Numbered from the stretch's first letter, positions 1 to 6,881 are shown. The stretch is DNA of 11,682 nucleotides from JAWLCQ01 sp041687095 (GCA_041687095.1 JAWLCQ010000157.1:1-11682); one strand, 5' to 3'. Program-made: numbers and translations. The notes: generated by a model from the letters alone, not told the origin.

Positions 1-1
1 C

Positions 2-1294
2 GCCCGCTCCCGCTACAAGATCTACTACATCGACGAAGTCCACATGCTCACCAAGGAGGCCTTCAACGCCCTCCTCAAGACCCTCGAAGAGCCCCCCGCG
101 CATGTGAAGTTCATCTTCGCCACCACCGAGACCGAGAAGGTCCCGGCCACCATCCTCTCCCGCTGTCAGCGGTTCGACTTCCGCAACATCCCGACGCGGC
201 AGATCGCCGGGCACCTGCAGGCCATCTGCCGCTCCGAAGACGTCCCCGCCGACGAGGACGCGCTGTTCCGCGTCGCCCGCTCGGCAGCGGGGTCGATGCG
301 CGACGGGCTGTCGCTCCTCGATCAGCTCCTCGCCAGCGGCGTGAAGGTCACCGACGAGGAGGTCCGCCGGATCCTCGGGACGCCCTCGGAGGAGCGGACG
401 CTCACCATCGCCCGCGCCATCGCCGCCAACGATGCGGCCGGGGCGCTCAACGAGTTCAACGCGGTGCTCGAGTCCGGGGTGGGGCTGCAGACGGTCGTGA
501 CGGCGGTGGGGGACGCATTCCGGTACATGATGCTGATCAAGACCTGCGGGCCGGACAGCGATCTGGTCGAGCTGCCCGAGGCGCAGCGGCAGGCGGTGTG
601 CGAACTCGCCGACGGGTTCTCCGTTCCGGCCCTGGTGCATGGGATCGGGGTGTTGGCGAAGGCGGCGTATAACGCGAAGGGCTCGAGCGTCGGGAGGGCG
701 TTGGCCGAGGCGGCCATCGTCCGTCTGGCGGCGGCGGACCAGTTCGTGGACCCCGCGAGCCTGATCGAGCGGCTGGAGGCGAGCGGTGGTGGGGGGGCGG
801 CGGCGGCCCCCCGGCCGAGCGCGGGCGCGGGTGGGGGGTATCAGCCCCCCGCGCCGCGGGCGGCCATGAATCGTTCCCCGAGCCCGCCCCCGCGAAGCAG
901 CGGAGGCTACAGCCCTCCCGCCGCCGGGGCAGCGCCCGCGAGTCCCGCGAATCCCTCCCCGCAGGGCGGCGGTTCCGCCCCCCGGGCGGCCGACGAACGC
1001 TCCCCGCGCGCGACCGACGCGTCTCCGCCTTCGCGCCCCCAGGCTTCCGAGGGTGCCGCGAACCGCTCCGCCCCCGCCCCCGCCGCGGCGGAACAGGGGG
1101 CGGCGGCGAAGGCCGGGGTCCGCGAGCGGTCGCTCAGCACGGCCGAGAAGGAGCAGATCCGCAGGGACCCCGGCGTGCAGCAGGCGCTGAGCCTGTTCGG
1201 CGGGGAGGTGGTGGACATGCGGCGGACGGAAGCGCCCCTGACGCCCGAGGGCGGTTTGGTTGCGGAACAGGACGGCGAGATGGACGAGCAGTGA
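2..1294 (+). CDS. dnaX: DNA polymerase III subunit gamma/tau, C-terminal part (5' end outside window)
   Basis: Clamp-loader ATPase subunit that opens and loads the sliding clamp during chromosome replication. The reading frame is already open at base 2 and encodes 430 visible residues. The first of these run straight into the Walker B segment (YYIDEVHML), followed by KEAFNALLKTLEEPP, the sensor 1 segment FATTE and the SRC arginine-finger motif of DnaX. The P-loop and zinc module must lie upstream. The collar domain III runs to about visible residue 258. A long Ala/Pro/Ser/Gly-rich linker follows (about 258-370), then a short conserved tail containing ALSLFGGEVVDMR, which is typical of bacterial tau tails. 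The order dnaX-ybaB-recR is a widely conserved cluster and supports the call. A run of seven G at 791-797, just after domain III, is a possible slippage site (see findings). Confidence 0.96.
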   Translation, partial: ARSRYKIYYIDEVHMLTKEAFNALLKTLEEPPAHVKFIFATTETEKVPATILSRCQRFDFRNIPTRQIAGHLQAICRSEDVPADEDALFRVARSAAGSMRDGLSLLDQLLASGVKVTDEEVRRILGTPSEERTLTIARAIAANDAAGALNEFNAVLESGVGLQTVVTAVGDAFRYMMLIKTCGPDSDLVELPEAQRQAVCELADGFSVPALVHGIGVLAKAAYNAKGSSVGRALAEAAIVRLAAADQFVDPASLIERLEASGGGGAAAAPRPSAGAGGGYQPPAPRAAMNRSPSPPPRSSGGYSPPAAGAAPASPANPSPQGGGSAPRAADERSPRATDASPPSRPQASEGAANRSAPAPAAAEQGAAAKAGVRERSLSTAEKEQIRRDPGVQQALSLFGGEVVDMRRTEAPLTPEGGLVAEQDGEMDEQ

Positions 1295-1313
1295 CCCCGG
1301 GCGCGGTGGCGGC

Positions 1314-1409
1314 GGGGGGGGGGCTGGCCAACCCGCCTCGGCCCCCCCTGTGGAGTACGGCGGTTCACCGCCGCTTGGCCCCCAACGCATGGGCGTTCCG
1401 CGGGGGGCC
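1314..1409. other. Hairpin-rich spacer between dnaX and ybaB
   Basis: A run of ten G (1314-1323) can pair with seven C at 1342-1348. A perfect 6-bp stem with a TTCA loop lies at 1358-1373 (cggcgg/ccgccg). A nested hairpin lies at 1377-1409: outer ggccccc with gggggcc, inner aacgc with gcgtt around the loop atgg. None is followed by a T-run, so a classical intrinsic terminator is not supported. The block may attenuate dnaX read-through or be another palindromic repeat. The following 125 bp to ybaB show only a weak TATCAT hexamer at 1478-1483 with no convincing -35. Confidence 0.4.
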
Positions 1410-1534
1410 TTCTCCGCAGACCGTAGCGATGGCGTGGGGAGGGTGGCGATTCCCCCTGTGCAGCACCGTTCGGCGGGTATCATTCTTGGATCACAGCGCA
1501 CCGAAGAACCTTTTGGATGGAGCACGAGCGAGCC

Positions 1535-1870
1535 ATGTTTGGAAATATGGGCAACCTTGGCAAGATCATGAAGATCGCCTCCGAGATGAAGACGAAGATG
1601 CCTGAGATGCAGGCCAAACTGGAGCAGGAGACCCACACCGCCGAAAGCGGCGGGGGCGCCGTCCGCGCCACCGTCAACGGCAAGCTGATGCTGGTGGACG
1701 TGAAGATCGACCCGGCCGTGCTGCAGGACGAGGCGACCGACGTGGAGATGCTGGAGGACCTGGTCAAGGCCGCCGTCTCCGCCGCCCAGTCCCAAGCCGC
1801 CCACGCCGCCCAAGCCGCCATGAAGGAACTGACCGGCGGGCTGGACCTGCCCCCGGGCATGGGGCTGTAG
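1535..1870 (+). CDS. ybaB: YbaB/EbfC family nucleoid-associated protein
   Basis: Small DNA-binding protein of the YbaB/EbfC family, a homodimer with a tweezer-like shape that binds the nucleoid, conserved next to recR. The start at 1535 gives 111 residues beginning MFGNMGNLGKIMKIASEM, the usual N-terminus of the family. An ATG 18 bp upstream (1517) is in frame but adds MEHERA, which has no family counterpart; neither start has a strong ribosome binding site. Visible features are the long charged/amphipathic first helix rich in Met, Lys and Glu, the central strand block with GGGAVRATVNGKL and VDVKIDP, and an Ala-rich C-terminal helix ending in a Gly/Pro-rich tail (PPGMGL). It lies 240 bp downstream of dnaX and about 340 bp upstream of recR. 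Both spacers hold repeats, so co-transcription is plausible but not shown. Confidence 0.93.
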   Translation: MFGNMGNLGKIMKIASEMKTKMPEMQAKLEQETHTAESGGGAVRATVNGKLMLVDVKIDPAVLQDEATDVEMLEDLVKAAVSAAQSQAAHAAQAAMKELTGGLDLPPGMGL

Positions 1871-1875
1871 CGACA

Positions 1876-1909
1876 AATCCGAAATCCGAAACGCGAAGAT
1901 CCGAAAAGA
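1876..1909. repeat. Short degenerate ATCCGAAA-type tandem repeats
   Basis: Three to four imperfect copies of a unit close to aatccgaa lie just after the ybaB stop codon (aatccgaaatccgaa, then gatccgaaa). They are AT-richer than the surroundings. Function is unknown; this is a low-complexity intergenic repeat. Confidence 0.5.
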
Positions 1910-1940
1910 AGTCCCAAACAGTCCGGGACGTGTTTGCTCC

Positions 1941-2010
1941 CGGCTTGGCCAAGGCGACGCCGTGGCGGGCCGCTTCGCTCCCCAAGCCACGCCGCCCAAG
2001 CCCGTTGGAT
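1941..2010. repeat. Palindromic hairpin element, copy A
   Basis: The inner hairpin at 1961-1991 has the perfect stem cgtggc/gccacg around a loop containing ccgcttcgctcc. An outer imperfect arm pairs cggcttgg (1941-1948) with the reverse complement of ccaagcccg near 1997-2005. By my hand alignment the inner hairpin matches 25 of 32 positions of copy B at 2065-2096. The stem differences are paired (TT with AA in B, C with G here), which suggests selection or a mechanism acting on folding. Confidence 0.6.
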
Positions 2011-2022
2011 TTCTGAATGGCA

Positions 2023-2131
2023 ATAATACGCATCCCAGCAAATTCTCGGGCAGCGTCGGTCTGACGTGGTTGCTCCGCTGCGCTCCGCAAACCACGGCAC
2101 CCACCCGAGAATTAAGTGGAACGCGTATAAT
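2023..2131. mobile_element. MITE-like 109-bp inverted-repeat element carrying hairpin core copy B
   Basis: Ends at 2023-2050 and 2104-2131 are inverted copies of each other over 28 bp, with 22 matches. The inner 10 bp, aattctcggg at 2041-2050 and its complement at 2104-2113, are perfect. Between them lies a 40-nt core (2063-2102) whose reverse complement matches the core at 2998-3037 in 39 of 40 positions. No coding capacity and no clear target-site duplication are visible. It resembles a non-autonomous miniature element or a large extragenic palindrome. Its right end supplies the TATAAT upstream of recR. Confidence 0.6.
2126..2131 (+). promoter_or_regulatory. Candidate -10 box for recR inside the repeat terminus
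   Basis: A perfect TATAAT hexamer lies 77 bp before the recR start codon, in an otherwise GC-rich setting. No good TTGACA-like box is found 16-18 bp upstream (that stretch is acccga-like). It is therefore a partial promoter match only. Confidence 0.35.
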
Positions 2132-2167
2132 CAGGCCCTGCGAATGCAAGCAGTGATCGGGTTGCCC

Positions 2168-2188
2168 GGTTCCTGGTTCCCGGTTCCT
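2168..2188. repeat. Three GGTTCC heptamer units in the recR leader
   Basis: Units ggttcct, ggttccc and ggttcct are the reverse complement of the 7-bp unit forming the large array at 9588-9734. A similar run lies just upstream of the sulfatase gene (9989-10016). This is a dispersed heptamer family rather than chance low complexity. Confidence 0.75.
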
Positions 2189-2208
2189 TTTCCCCCATGG
2201 GGTGACAC

Positions 2209-2808
2209 ATGGCGAAATACAGCGAGACCATCGAGACGTTGATTGAGGAGTTCGCCAAGCTGCCCGGGATCGGATCGCGATCGGCGGAGCGGCTGGCGTT
2301 TCATATCCTCAAGGCCAGCCGCGACGAGGCGATGGCGCTGGCGAGGGCGATCCACGGGGTGAAGACGAAGATCCGCCCGTGCAGCGTCTGCTACAACATC
2401 GCCGAGGGCGATCTCTGCGCGGTCTGCGCCGACGCGCGACGGGACGCGGAGACGGTCCTCGTCGTCGAGCAGCCCAAGGACCTGCTGGCGCTGGAGTCCA
2501 CGGGCAGCTACTCGGGCGTGTACCACGTGCTCATGGGGCACATCGCCCCGCTGGAGGGCGTGGAGCCCGAGGATCTGACCATCGACGCCCTCATCGAGCG
2601 CGTCAAGGCGGGCGGGGTCCGCGAGGTCATCCTGGGGACCAATCCGACGGTGGCGGGGGACGCGACGGCCCTGCACATCACGGGCCGCCTGCAGCCGCTG
2701 GGCGTGAAGGTCACCCGTCTCGCACGCGGCCTGCCCAGCGGGGGGCAGATCGAGTACTCCAACAAGTCCATCCTCGCCGATGCGATCAACGACCGCAAGC
2801 AGGTCTAG
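2209..2808 (+). CDS. recR: Recombination mediator protein RecR
   Basis: RecR works with RecO, and RecF where present, to load RecA on gapped single-stranded DNA. The 199-residue length is normal for the family. In order: an N-terminal helix-hairpin-helix segment (about 8-35, LPGIGSRSAERLAFHIL), a four-cysteine zinc site (C58, C61, C70, C73), a Toprim domain starting at TVLVVEQPKDLLALE (about 82-96) with the GHIAPLEG segment, and the C-terminal TRLARGLPSGGQIEYSNKSILADAI block with which RecR proteins characteristically end. The ATG at 2209 is preceded only by a weak GGGGTG motif a few bases upstream. The leader holds heptamer repeats and a TATAAT within a mobile-like element, so its transcription may be separate from ybaB. 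Confidence 0.97.
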   Translation: MAKYSETIETLIEEFAKLPGIGSRSAERLAFHILKASRDEAMALARAIHGVKTKIRPCSVCYNIAEGDLCAVCADARRDAETVLVVEQPKDLLALESTGSYSGVYHVLMGHIAPLEGVEPEDLTIDALIERVKAGGVREVILGTNPTVAGDATALHITGRLQPLGVKVTRLARGLPSGGQIEYSNKSILADAINDRKQV

Positions 2809-2828
2809 CACGGCGAGGAAAGGAGCTG

Positions 2829-2940
2829 ACTGGTTGACTGGTTGCTTGGTTAACTGGTTAACTGGTTAACTGGTTAACTGGTTAACTGGTTAACTGGTTG
2901 ACTGGTTGACTGGTTGATAGGTTAGTTGGTTGCTTGGTTG
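2829..2940. repeat. Tandem octamer array, 14 units
   Basis: Fourteen consecutive 8-bp units of the consensus ACTGGTTA start 20 bp after the recR stop codon. Units 4-8 are identical. The outer units carry G for A at the last base, and the last three units are degraded. Beyond 2940 the same motif continues in decayed form to about 2985 (aatggtaa, gtggttaa). The repeated junction gttaac is itself a 6-bp palindrome. An 8-bp period cannot keep a reading frame, so it is non-coding. Confidence 0.95.
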
Positions 2941-2997
2941 AATGGTAAGCCGTTAAATGGCAAGTGGTTAAGTGGTAGCTGGTTCACGGGTAGCGGC

Positions 2998-3076
2998 GGG
3001 TGCCGTGGTTTGCGGAGCGAAGCGGAGCAACCACGTCCAACCACGCCGCCTGAGAACTGCCAGAAACGCGCATGAC
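2998..3076. repeat. Palindromic hairpin element, copy C, in the recR to PRC-protein spacer
   Basis: The 40-nt core (2998-3037) contains the stem cgtggtttgc/gcaaccacg with loop ggagcgaagcgga. It is identical to the reverse complement of copy B except for one base. The right flank (3038-3076, with tgagaactgcc and acgcgcatga) aligns with the arm of the 2023-2131 element at roughly 60% by hand. The left arm is not recognisable, so this looks like a one-armed or eroded copy in inverted orientation. The remaining 140 bp up to the convergent gene end at 3218 hold nothing I can name, and no intrinsic terminator with a T-run is visible. Confidence 0.7.
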
Positions 3077-3217
3077 CGTCGCGGGGATCGAGGATGCCGC
3101 CGTATCTGAATCCCCCCCTCGGCTCGTGGCGGCAGAAACAGCAGGCGGGCGCCGTCGGGGGGCAAGCCCCGGGACGACGCCCGCGCTCACACGTGACACA
3201 TCATCACACGGTGCGGG

Positions 3218-5284
3218 TCAGCGATTCTGCATGGAGTTGCGGCCCTGGTTCTGCCGCTGCTGGCTCTGCTGATCCTGCTGCTGATTCCGCTGCGTCCCCT
3301 GCTGCCGCCGCTGCTGGGACTGGGTGTCCCACTGGGTGTTGCTCTGCTGGTCGCGGAGGTTGAGGGTCTTGTCCTGGATCTTCAACTGGCTGGCCTTGAT
3401 GACGTTGTGTCCGCCGATCGTGGCCATGCTGCCCTGGAACTGGATCTGGTCGCCGGGGTACAGGCAGATGCCCTGCTGACGGGCGTCTTCACGCGAGCCG
3501 GCGTGGACGACGAAGGTCTGTCCCTGGTCGGTGCGAACCCGCAGGCGCAGGCTCTTGTCGGACTCCTGCTCGCTCCGGGCCGTGCCGACGCTCAGGATCT
3601 CCCCGCGGTACGTCCGCTGCTGGGCCTGCGTGTCGAACTGCTGGCCACGCTGGGCGCCGGGCTGCATGCGATCCTGCTGGGACTGCTGCCGAGGCTGTCG
3701 GCGGAGCCCATTGCCCTCGTAGCCGTAAGTCTCCCAGTAGGGCTGCTCGTTGAACTGCGTGTGCACCCGCTGGGCATTGGCCATGCGGGTGAGGTCGGGC
3801 GGGCTGCCCTCGCGGAACGAGACCGCCTGAAGGGCCTGCGCGTCGGCGTCGAGGAGGGCGATCTCCTCGTCGGGCTGGATGTCCAGCGACTGCCACGGCA
3901 CCACCGCCATCCGCTGCCCCACGCCCAGCGTCCCCCCGTAGCTCACGAAGGAGTAGACCGGGCGGCCTTCGCGAAGATCGATCACGATGTCCTCGATCTC
4001 GCCCAGGTTCTGCTGGTCGGAACCCTGCACGTCCATGCCGATCAACTCAGTGGCGCGGCGGAAGCTGAACTGCTCCCGCGTCAACTGCTGCTGACGGGTC
4101 TGCTGCTGGCCGGTCTGCTGACGGCCGTACTGCTGCTGGCGGGACATGTCGGGCTGCGGGGACCGCGAATCGCTCCGCCAGTCCTGCTGCGTCTGCTGCT
4201 GGTTGTACTGGTTCTGCTGGCGGCTGCGCTGCTGCGCGGTCGGCCGCTGCTGGTTCCGCTGCGTCTGGGCGTTCCATTCGCTCTCGTCGGCCCAGTCTTC
4301 CTGGCCCTCGTACCCGTACTGCTGGTCCATCTGATCCCGCTGGTTGGTCTGGATGCGGGACTGGGCGTTGGGGTCCTGGCGGTGCTCCTGGTCGCGGCGG
4401 CGATCCTGATCCTTCCGGTGTTCCTGGTCCTGCCGACGGTCCTGGTTGGCGTCGGCCGTCTCCTCGTCCTCGTACCCGTACTGCTGGTCCATCTGGCTCT
4501 GCTGGCCGTTGCGGCTCGACTGGCTCTGGAGGCGGGACTGCGTGTTCGCATCCTGCCGGCCGTTCATGCCGTTGCGGCGGGTCGCGGAGCGGGGCGGGGT
4601 GTTGGGGTCCTGCTGCTGCTGGAACTGGCCCTGCTGCCGCTGCTGCTGTTGCCGCTGCTGCTGCTGGAACTGGTCCTGCTCCTCAAAGCCGAACTGCTCC
4701 TGCTGGAACTGGTCCTGCTGCTCCCACTGCTGGTTGCCCTGGTCGGGCCAGTTGTTCGAACTGAACCCCTGCGCCTGCTCCAGTTCCTGCTCGGCGATGT
4801 CCACGGTGATCTGCTGGATCTCGTTGTTGCTGGCATCGATCTGCAGGGCGCTCCAGGGGATGGCGTACATCTCCGCCCCGATCCCCAGCACTCCGCCCCG
4901 CTGCAGGGCGACGTAGGACACCTTGTCCAGCGACGCGTTGAGCACGATGTCATCGATCTGCCCGAGCGTCTGGCCCTGGCGATCCTGCACGTCCTGCCCG
5001 ATCAAGTCGTTCGCCTGCACCAACCGGGGACGGTACGTCTGCTGCTGCATGCGGCCCTGCTGCTGCGACTGCTGGTCCCGCTGCTGGTACTGCGAATCCT
5101 GCTGCTGCGTCCGCAGGTCCTGCTGATACTGCTGGTTCTGCTGGCTTTGCTGCTGGGTGCGCGTGCGCCCCCAACTGTCCTGGCTCCCGTTCTGTGCCCA
5201 GATGTTTCCGGCCACCATAACAAGTGCCAGGGCGGACACGGCCAACACTGCGATCGTCCGTCCCTGTAACCTCGGTCTGCGCAT
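3218..5284 (-). CDS. Exported Gln-rich protein with two PRC-barrel domains
   Basis: The 688-residue start at 5284 is the third ATG of ATGATGATG. AAGGAG (5291-5296) lies 6 nt before this ATG but directly abuts the first one, so the third is preferred. Residues 1-30 form a signal peptide (RRPRLQGR, a hydrophobic stretch, then a likely cut after NIWA). The first PRC-barrel is at about 87-171 (VQANDLIGQDVQ, YVALQRGGVLGIG) and the second at about 405-485 (RATELIGMDVQ, FVSYGGTLGVG). A beta-rich, OB-like segment lies at about 558-640 (YRGEILSVGTA, YPGDQIQFQG). The connecting regions are dominated by Gln with Arg, Asp and Asn, and carry repeated blocks such as QMDQQYGYE (twice) and RRDQEHR-like units. 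PRC-barrels are small beta domains found in photosynthetic reaction centre subunit H and in RimM. The role here is unknown, perhaps a cell-envelope or extracytoplasmic stress protein. Confidence 0.88.
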   Translation of the reverse strand: MRRPRLQGRTIAVLAVSALALVMVAGNIWAQNGSQDSWGRTRTQQQSQQNQQYQQDLRTQQQDSQYQQRDQQSQQQGRMQQQTYRPRLVQANDLIGQDVQDRQGQTLGQIDDIVLNASLDKVSYVALQRGGVLGIGAEMYAIPWSALQIDASNNEIQQITVDIAEQELEQAQGFSSNNWPDQGNQQWEQQDQFQQEQFGFEEQDQFQQQQRQQQQRQQGQFQQQQDPNTPPRSATRRNGMNGRQDANTQSRLQSQSSRNGQQSQMDQQYGYEDEETADANQDRRQDQEHRKDQDRRRDQEHRQDPNAQSRIQTNQRDQMDQQYGYEGQEDWADESEWNAQTQRNQQRPTAQQRSRQQNQYNQQQTQQDWRSDSRSPQPDMSRQQQYGRQQTGQQQTRQQQLTREQFSFRRATELIGMDVQGSDQQNLGEIEDIVIDLREGRPVYSFVSYGGTLGVGQRMAVVPWQSLDIQPDEEIALLDADAQALQAVSFREGSPPDLTRMANAQRVHTQFNEQPYWETYGYEGNGLRRQPRQQSQQDRMQPGAQRGQQFDTQAQQRTYRGEILSVGTARSEQESDKSLRLRVRTDQGQTFVVHAGSREDARQQGICLYPGDQIQFQGSMATIGGHNVIKASQLKIQDKTLNLRDQQSNTQWDTQSQQRRQQGTQRNQQQDQQSQQRQNQGRNSMQNR

Positions 5285-5327
5285 CATCATCTCCTTGTGG
5301 AATGGATGGGGTCCCCACGGCCCCGCC

Positions 5328-5350
5328 GGAACGGACAACTCATCCGTTCC
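5328..5350. promoter_or_regulatory. Perfect palindrome upstream of the PRC-barrel gene
   Basis: An 8-bp perfect inverted repeat ggaacgga/tccgttcc flanks a 7-nt spacer (caactca), centred about 55 bp before the start codon. It could be an operator or a leader hairpin. GGAAC also resembles the -35 element of ECF sigma factors, but no matching -10 was identified, so the role is open. Confidence 0.4.
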
Positions 5351-5472
5351 GTCACTGCACGGGTGCCGTACTCGGAATCCTAACGTCGGCCGCGGCGGGG
5401 CCCCCTGCGGGTGGGGGGAGGGATCGGGCGTGAGGGGTTCCCCCACGGACCCCCGGGAGCGGGCGCGCAGAA

Positions 5473-5734
5473 GAACGCGGAGAGCGACATCCCGATGGCA
5501 GGGCTATCGCATCTCGGAGTTTCCGTGGCATGGGCGTCTCGCCCATGGGTCCCACGGGCATCCTGCCCGCGGCGGTCAGCGGAGAGACCCCCGTGGATTG
5601 GGGGTGGTGGGGTTCGCAGCGAGGCCGTTCTCACCTCTCCGCAGGGGCGAGACGCCCCTGCGACACACGGGCGAGACGCCCGTGCCACGGAGATGCGATG
5701 CCCCTGGCCCGGTTGGGCATCGCTCTCCGCGTTC
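5473..5734. mobile_element. MITE-like 262-bp element with long imperfect terminal inverted repeats
   Basis: The outermost 15 bp (gaacgcggagagcga at 5473-5487) are perfectly repeated in inverse at 5720-5734. The inverted similarity continues inward with small gaps through cgcatctc and ccgtggca to the hairpin motif, about 75 bp per arm. Internal hairpins: 5529-5547 (catgggcg/cgcccatg), about 5555-5569 (cgggca/tgcccg), 5642-5660 (caggggcg/cgcccctg) and 5666-5684 (cacgggcg/cgcccgtg). Three of the four share GGGCG-TCT-CGCCC or its complement. No coding frame is supported. It fills most of the 478-bp gap between two reverse-strand genes; the left remainder (5285-5472) holds the PRC gene leader. Confidence 0.65.
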
Positions 5735-5762
5735 GTTGCGTGTTCCGTGGCGGTGGGGGGGG

Positions 5763-6845
5763 CTACCGCGCGGCCGGGGCGTCGGCGGCGACCTGCTGGG
5801 CGGGGGCGGGCGCCTCCAGGGCGGAGCGGAGCGACCGCACGTGCTCCCGCCACTGGCGTTCGAGCACGGACAAGGGTCCAAAGGCCCGCTCGAACTCGCG
5901 GAGCATCTCGCTCTCGCTCCGGCGGCCGGGGCGGAGGGCGTGCAGGGCGCTGAGGTATTCCTTGAGGTCGTTGCGGCGGTTGTGGAAGAGGTAGCGGAAC
6001 AGGCCCCAGGACTGGGCGTAGGCCATGGTGCGGTCCTCGCCCTTGCCCGGGGGGGTGCGGGTCATGACGACGAACTCGCGGAGGGGGAGGAGGTTATCGG
6101 TTTTGACGGCGCGGAGGAGGGTGCGGCAGCGGCGGGCGTTGGAGGTGCGGGCGACGGCGGTGTCGAGGCGGCCGCTCTCGAAGTTCGTCGCGATGCCCTC
6201 GGACACCCAGATGGGGTACATGACCCCGCGCTTCTGGAGCCCGGCGTTGAAGGCGAGTTGGTGGGCGAGTTCGTGGCGGGCGCGGGGCAGGTCGAGCCCG
6301 GGGCTGGTGTCGTCGGTGGGCATGGCCTGCCCATCGGCGGAGGCCACCGGCAGGCCCATCCGCGCCGGGTCCTCCGGGGCGGACGGCAGGAGCAGGGCGA
6401 CGCGGTTGGTGCGGGAGGAGTAGTAGCTCTTGGTCCACCAGATGGCGTTGCGGTCGGCGCGCTCGGAGTAGCTTTCGTAGTGGCGGCTGTCGTCGAAGAA
6501 GACCCAGACGAGGGGCTCGCCGTTGCGCTGGAGCCGGAACCCGGCCTGCTCCCAGCAGTCGTAGAAGGCGTCGTAGGCGTCTTCGAGGGCGCGGCCCAGC
6601 GTGGTGCTCCAGGCGGGGTCGTAGGCGTCGACGAGGATGAAGTGCTCGGTCTCGTGCGTCCGCAGCGGGGAGCGGGCGTCCGTCCGGTGGGGCATCTGCG
6701 ATTCGAGCCCGCGCAGCATCGCCTGGGTCGAGGGCGCATCGCTCGCCGGGGCCACGGGCAACGGCCAGGAGGCCGTGCAGGGCCCCACCATGGCGACGAG
6801 AAACACCGGGACAAACATCTGCCGGATCGTCTGGCGCTGTTGCAC
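5763..6845 (-). CDS. DUF1570 family protein with HExxH metallopeptidase-like motif
   Basis: The 360-residue protein starts at GTG (6845-6843), with GGAGG (6853-6857) 7 nt upstream; an in-frame ATG nine codons later is the alternative. Residues 1 to about 26 look like a signal peptide (QTIRQM, then FVPVFLVAMVGPCTA). The zinc-type motif is H191-E192-L-A-H195, followed by WVSEGIATNFE with E216 as the likely third ligand, the layout of gluzincin peptidases. Upstream of it are TEHFILVDAYD and a beta-strand block LVWVFFDD typical of DUF1570 proteins, which are frequent in planctomycetes. The probable site of action is outside the cytoplasmic membrane; the substrate is unknown. It has its own strong promoter and a leader hairpin, and is separated from the PRC gene by a repeat element, so it is probably monocistronic. 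Confidence 0.85.
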   Translation of the reverse strand: MQQRQTIRQMFVPVFLVAMVGPCTASWPLPVAPASDAPSTQAMLRGLESQMPHRTDARSPLRTHETEHFILVDAYDPAWSTTLGRALEDAYDAFYDCWEQAGFRLQRNGEPLVWVFFDDSRHYESYSERADRNAIWWTKSYYSSRTNRVALLLPSAPEDPARMGLPVASADGQAMPTDDTSPGLDLPRARHELAHQLAFNAGLQKRGVMYPIWVSEGIATNFESGRLDTAVARTSNARRCRTLLRAVKTDNLLPLREFVVMTRTPPGKGEDRTMAYAQSWGLFRYLFHNRRNDLKEYLSALHALRPGRRSESEMLREFERAFGPLSVLERQWREHVRSLRSALEAPAPAQQVAADAPAAR

Positions 6846-6881
6846 TTCGCGACCTCCATCCTACTGCGTGCGGCTATGGGG

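Noticed and set aside
1295..1534. SRP RNA or another known small RNA between dnaX and ybaB
   Set aside because: The conserved GGAAGGAAGCA-type apical motif of bacterial SRP RNA is not present, and no other family consensus was recognised.
2829..2940. CRISPR array
   Set aside because: The repeat unit is 8 bp in direct tandem without spacers and no cas gene is nearby.
3407..5269. Long Leu/Val-rich open frame (620 codons) on the forward strand opposite the PRC-barrel gene
   Set aside because: It is the complement of CAG-rich Gln codons (CTG reads Leu), has no domain signature, and the reverse frame has a signal peptide, ribosome binding site and two PRC-barrels.
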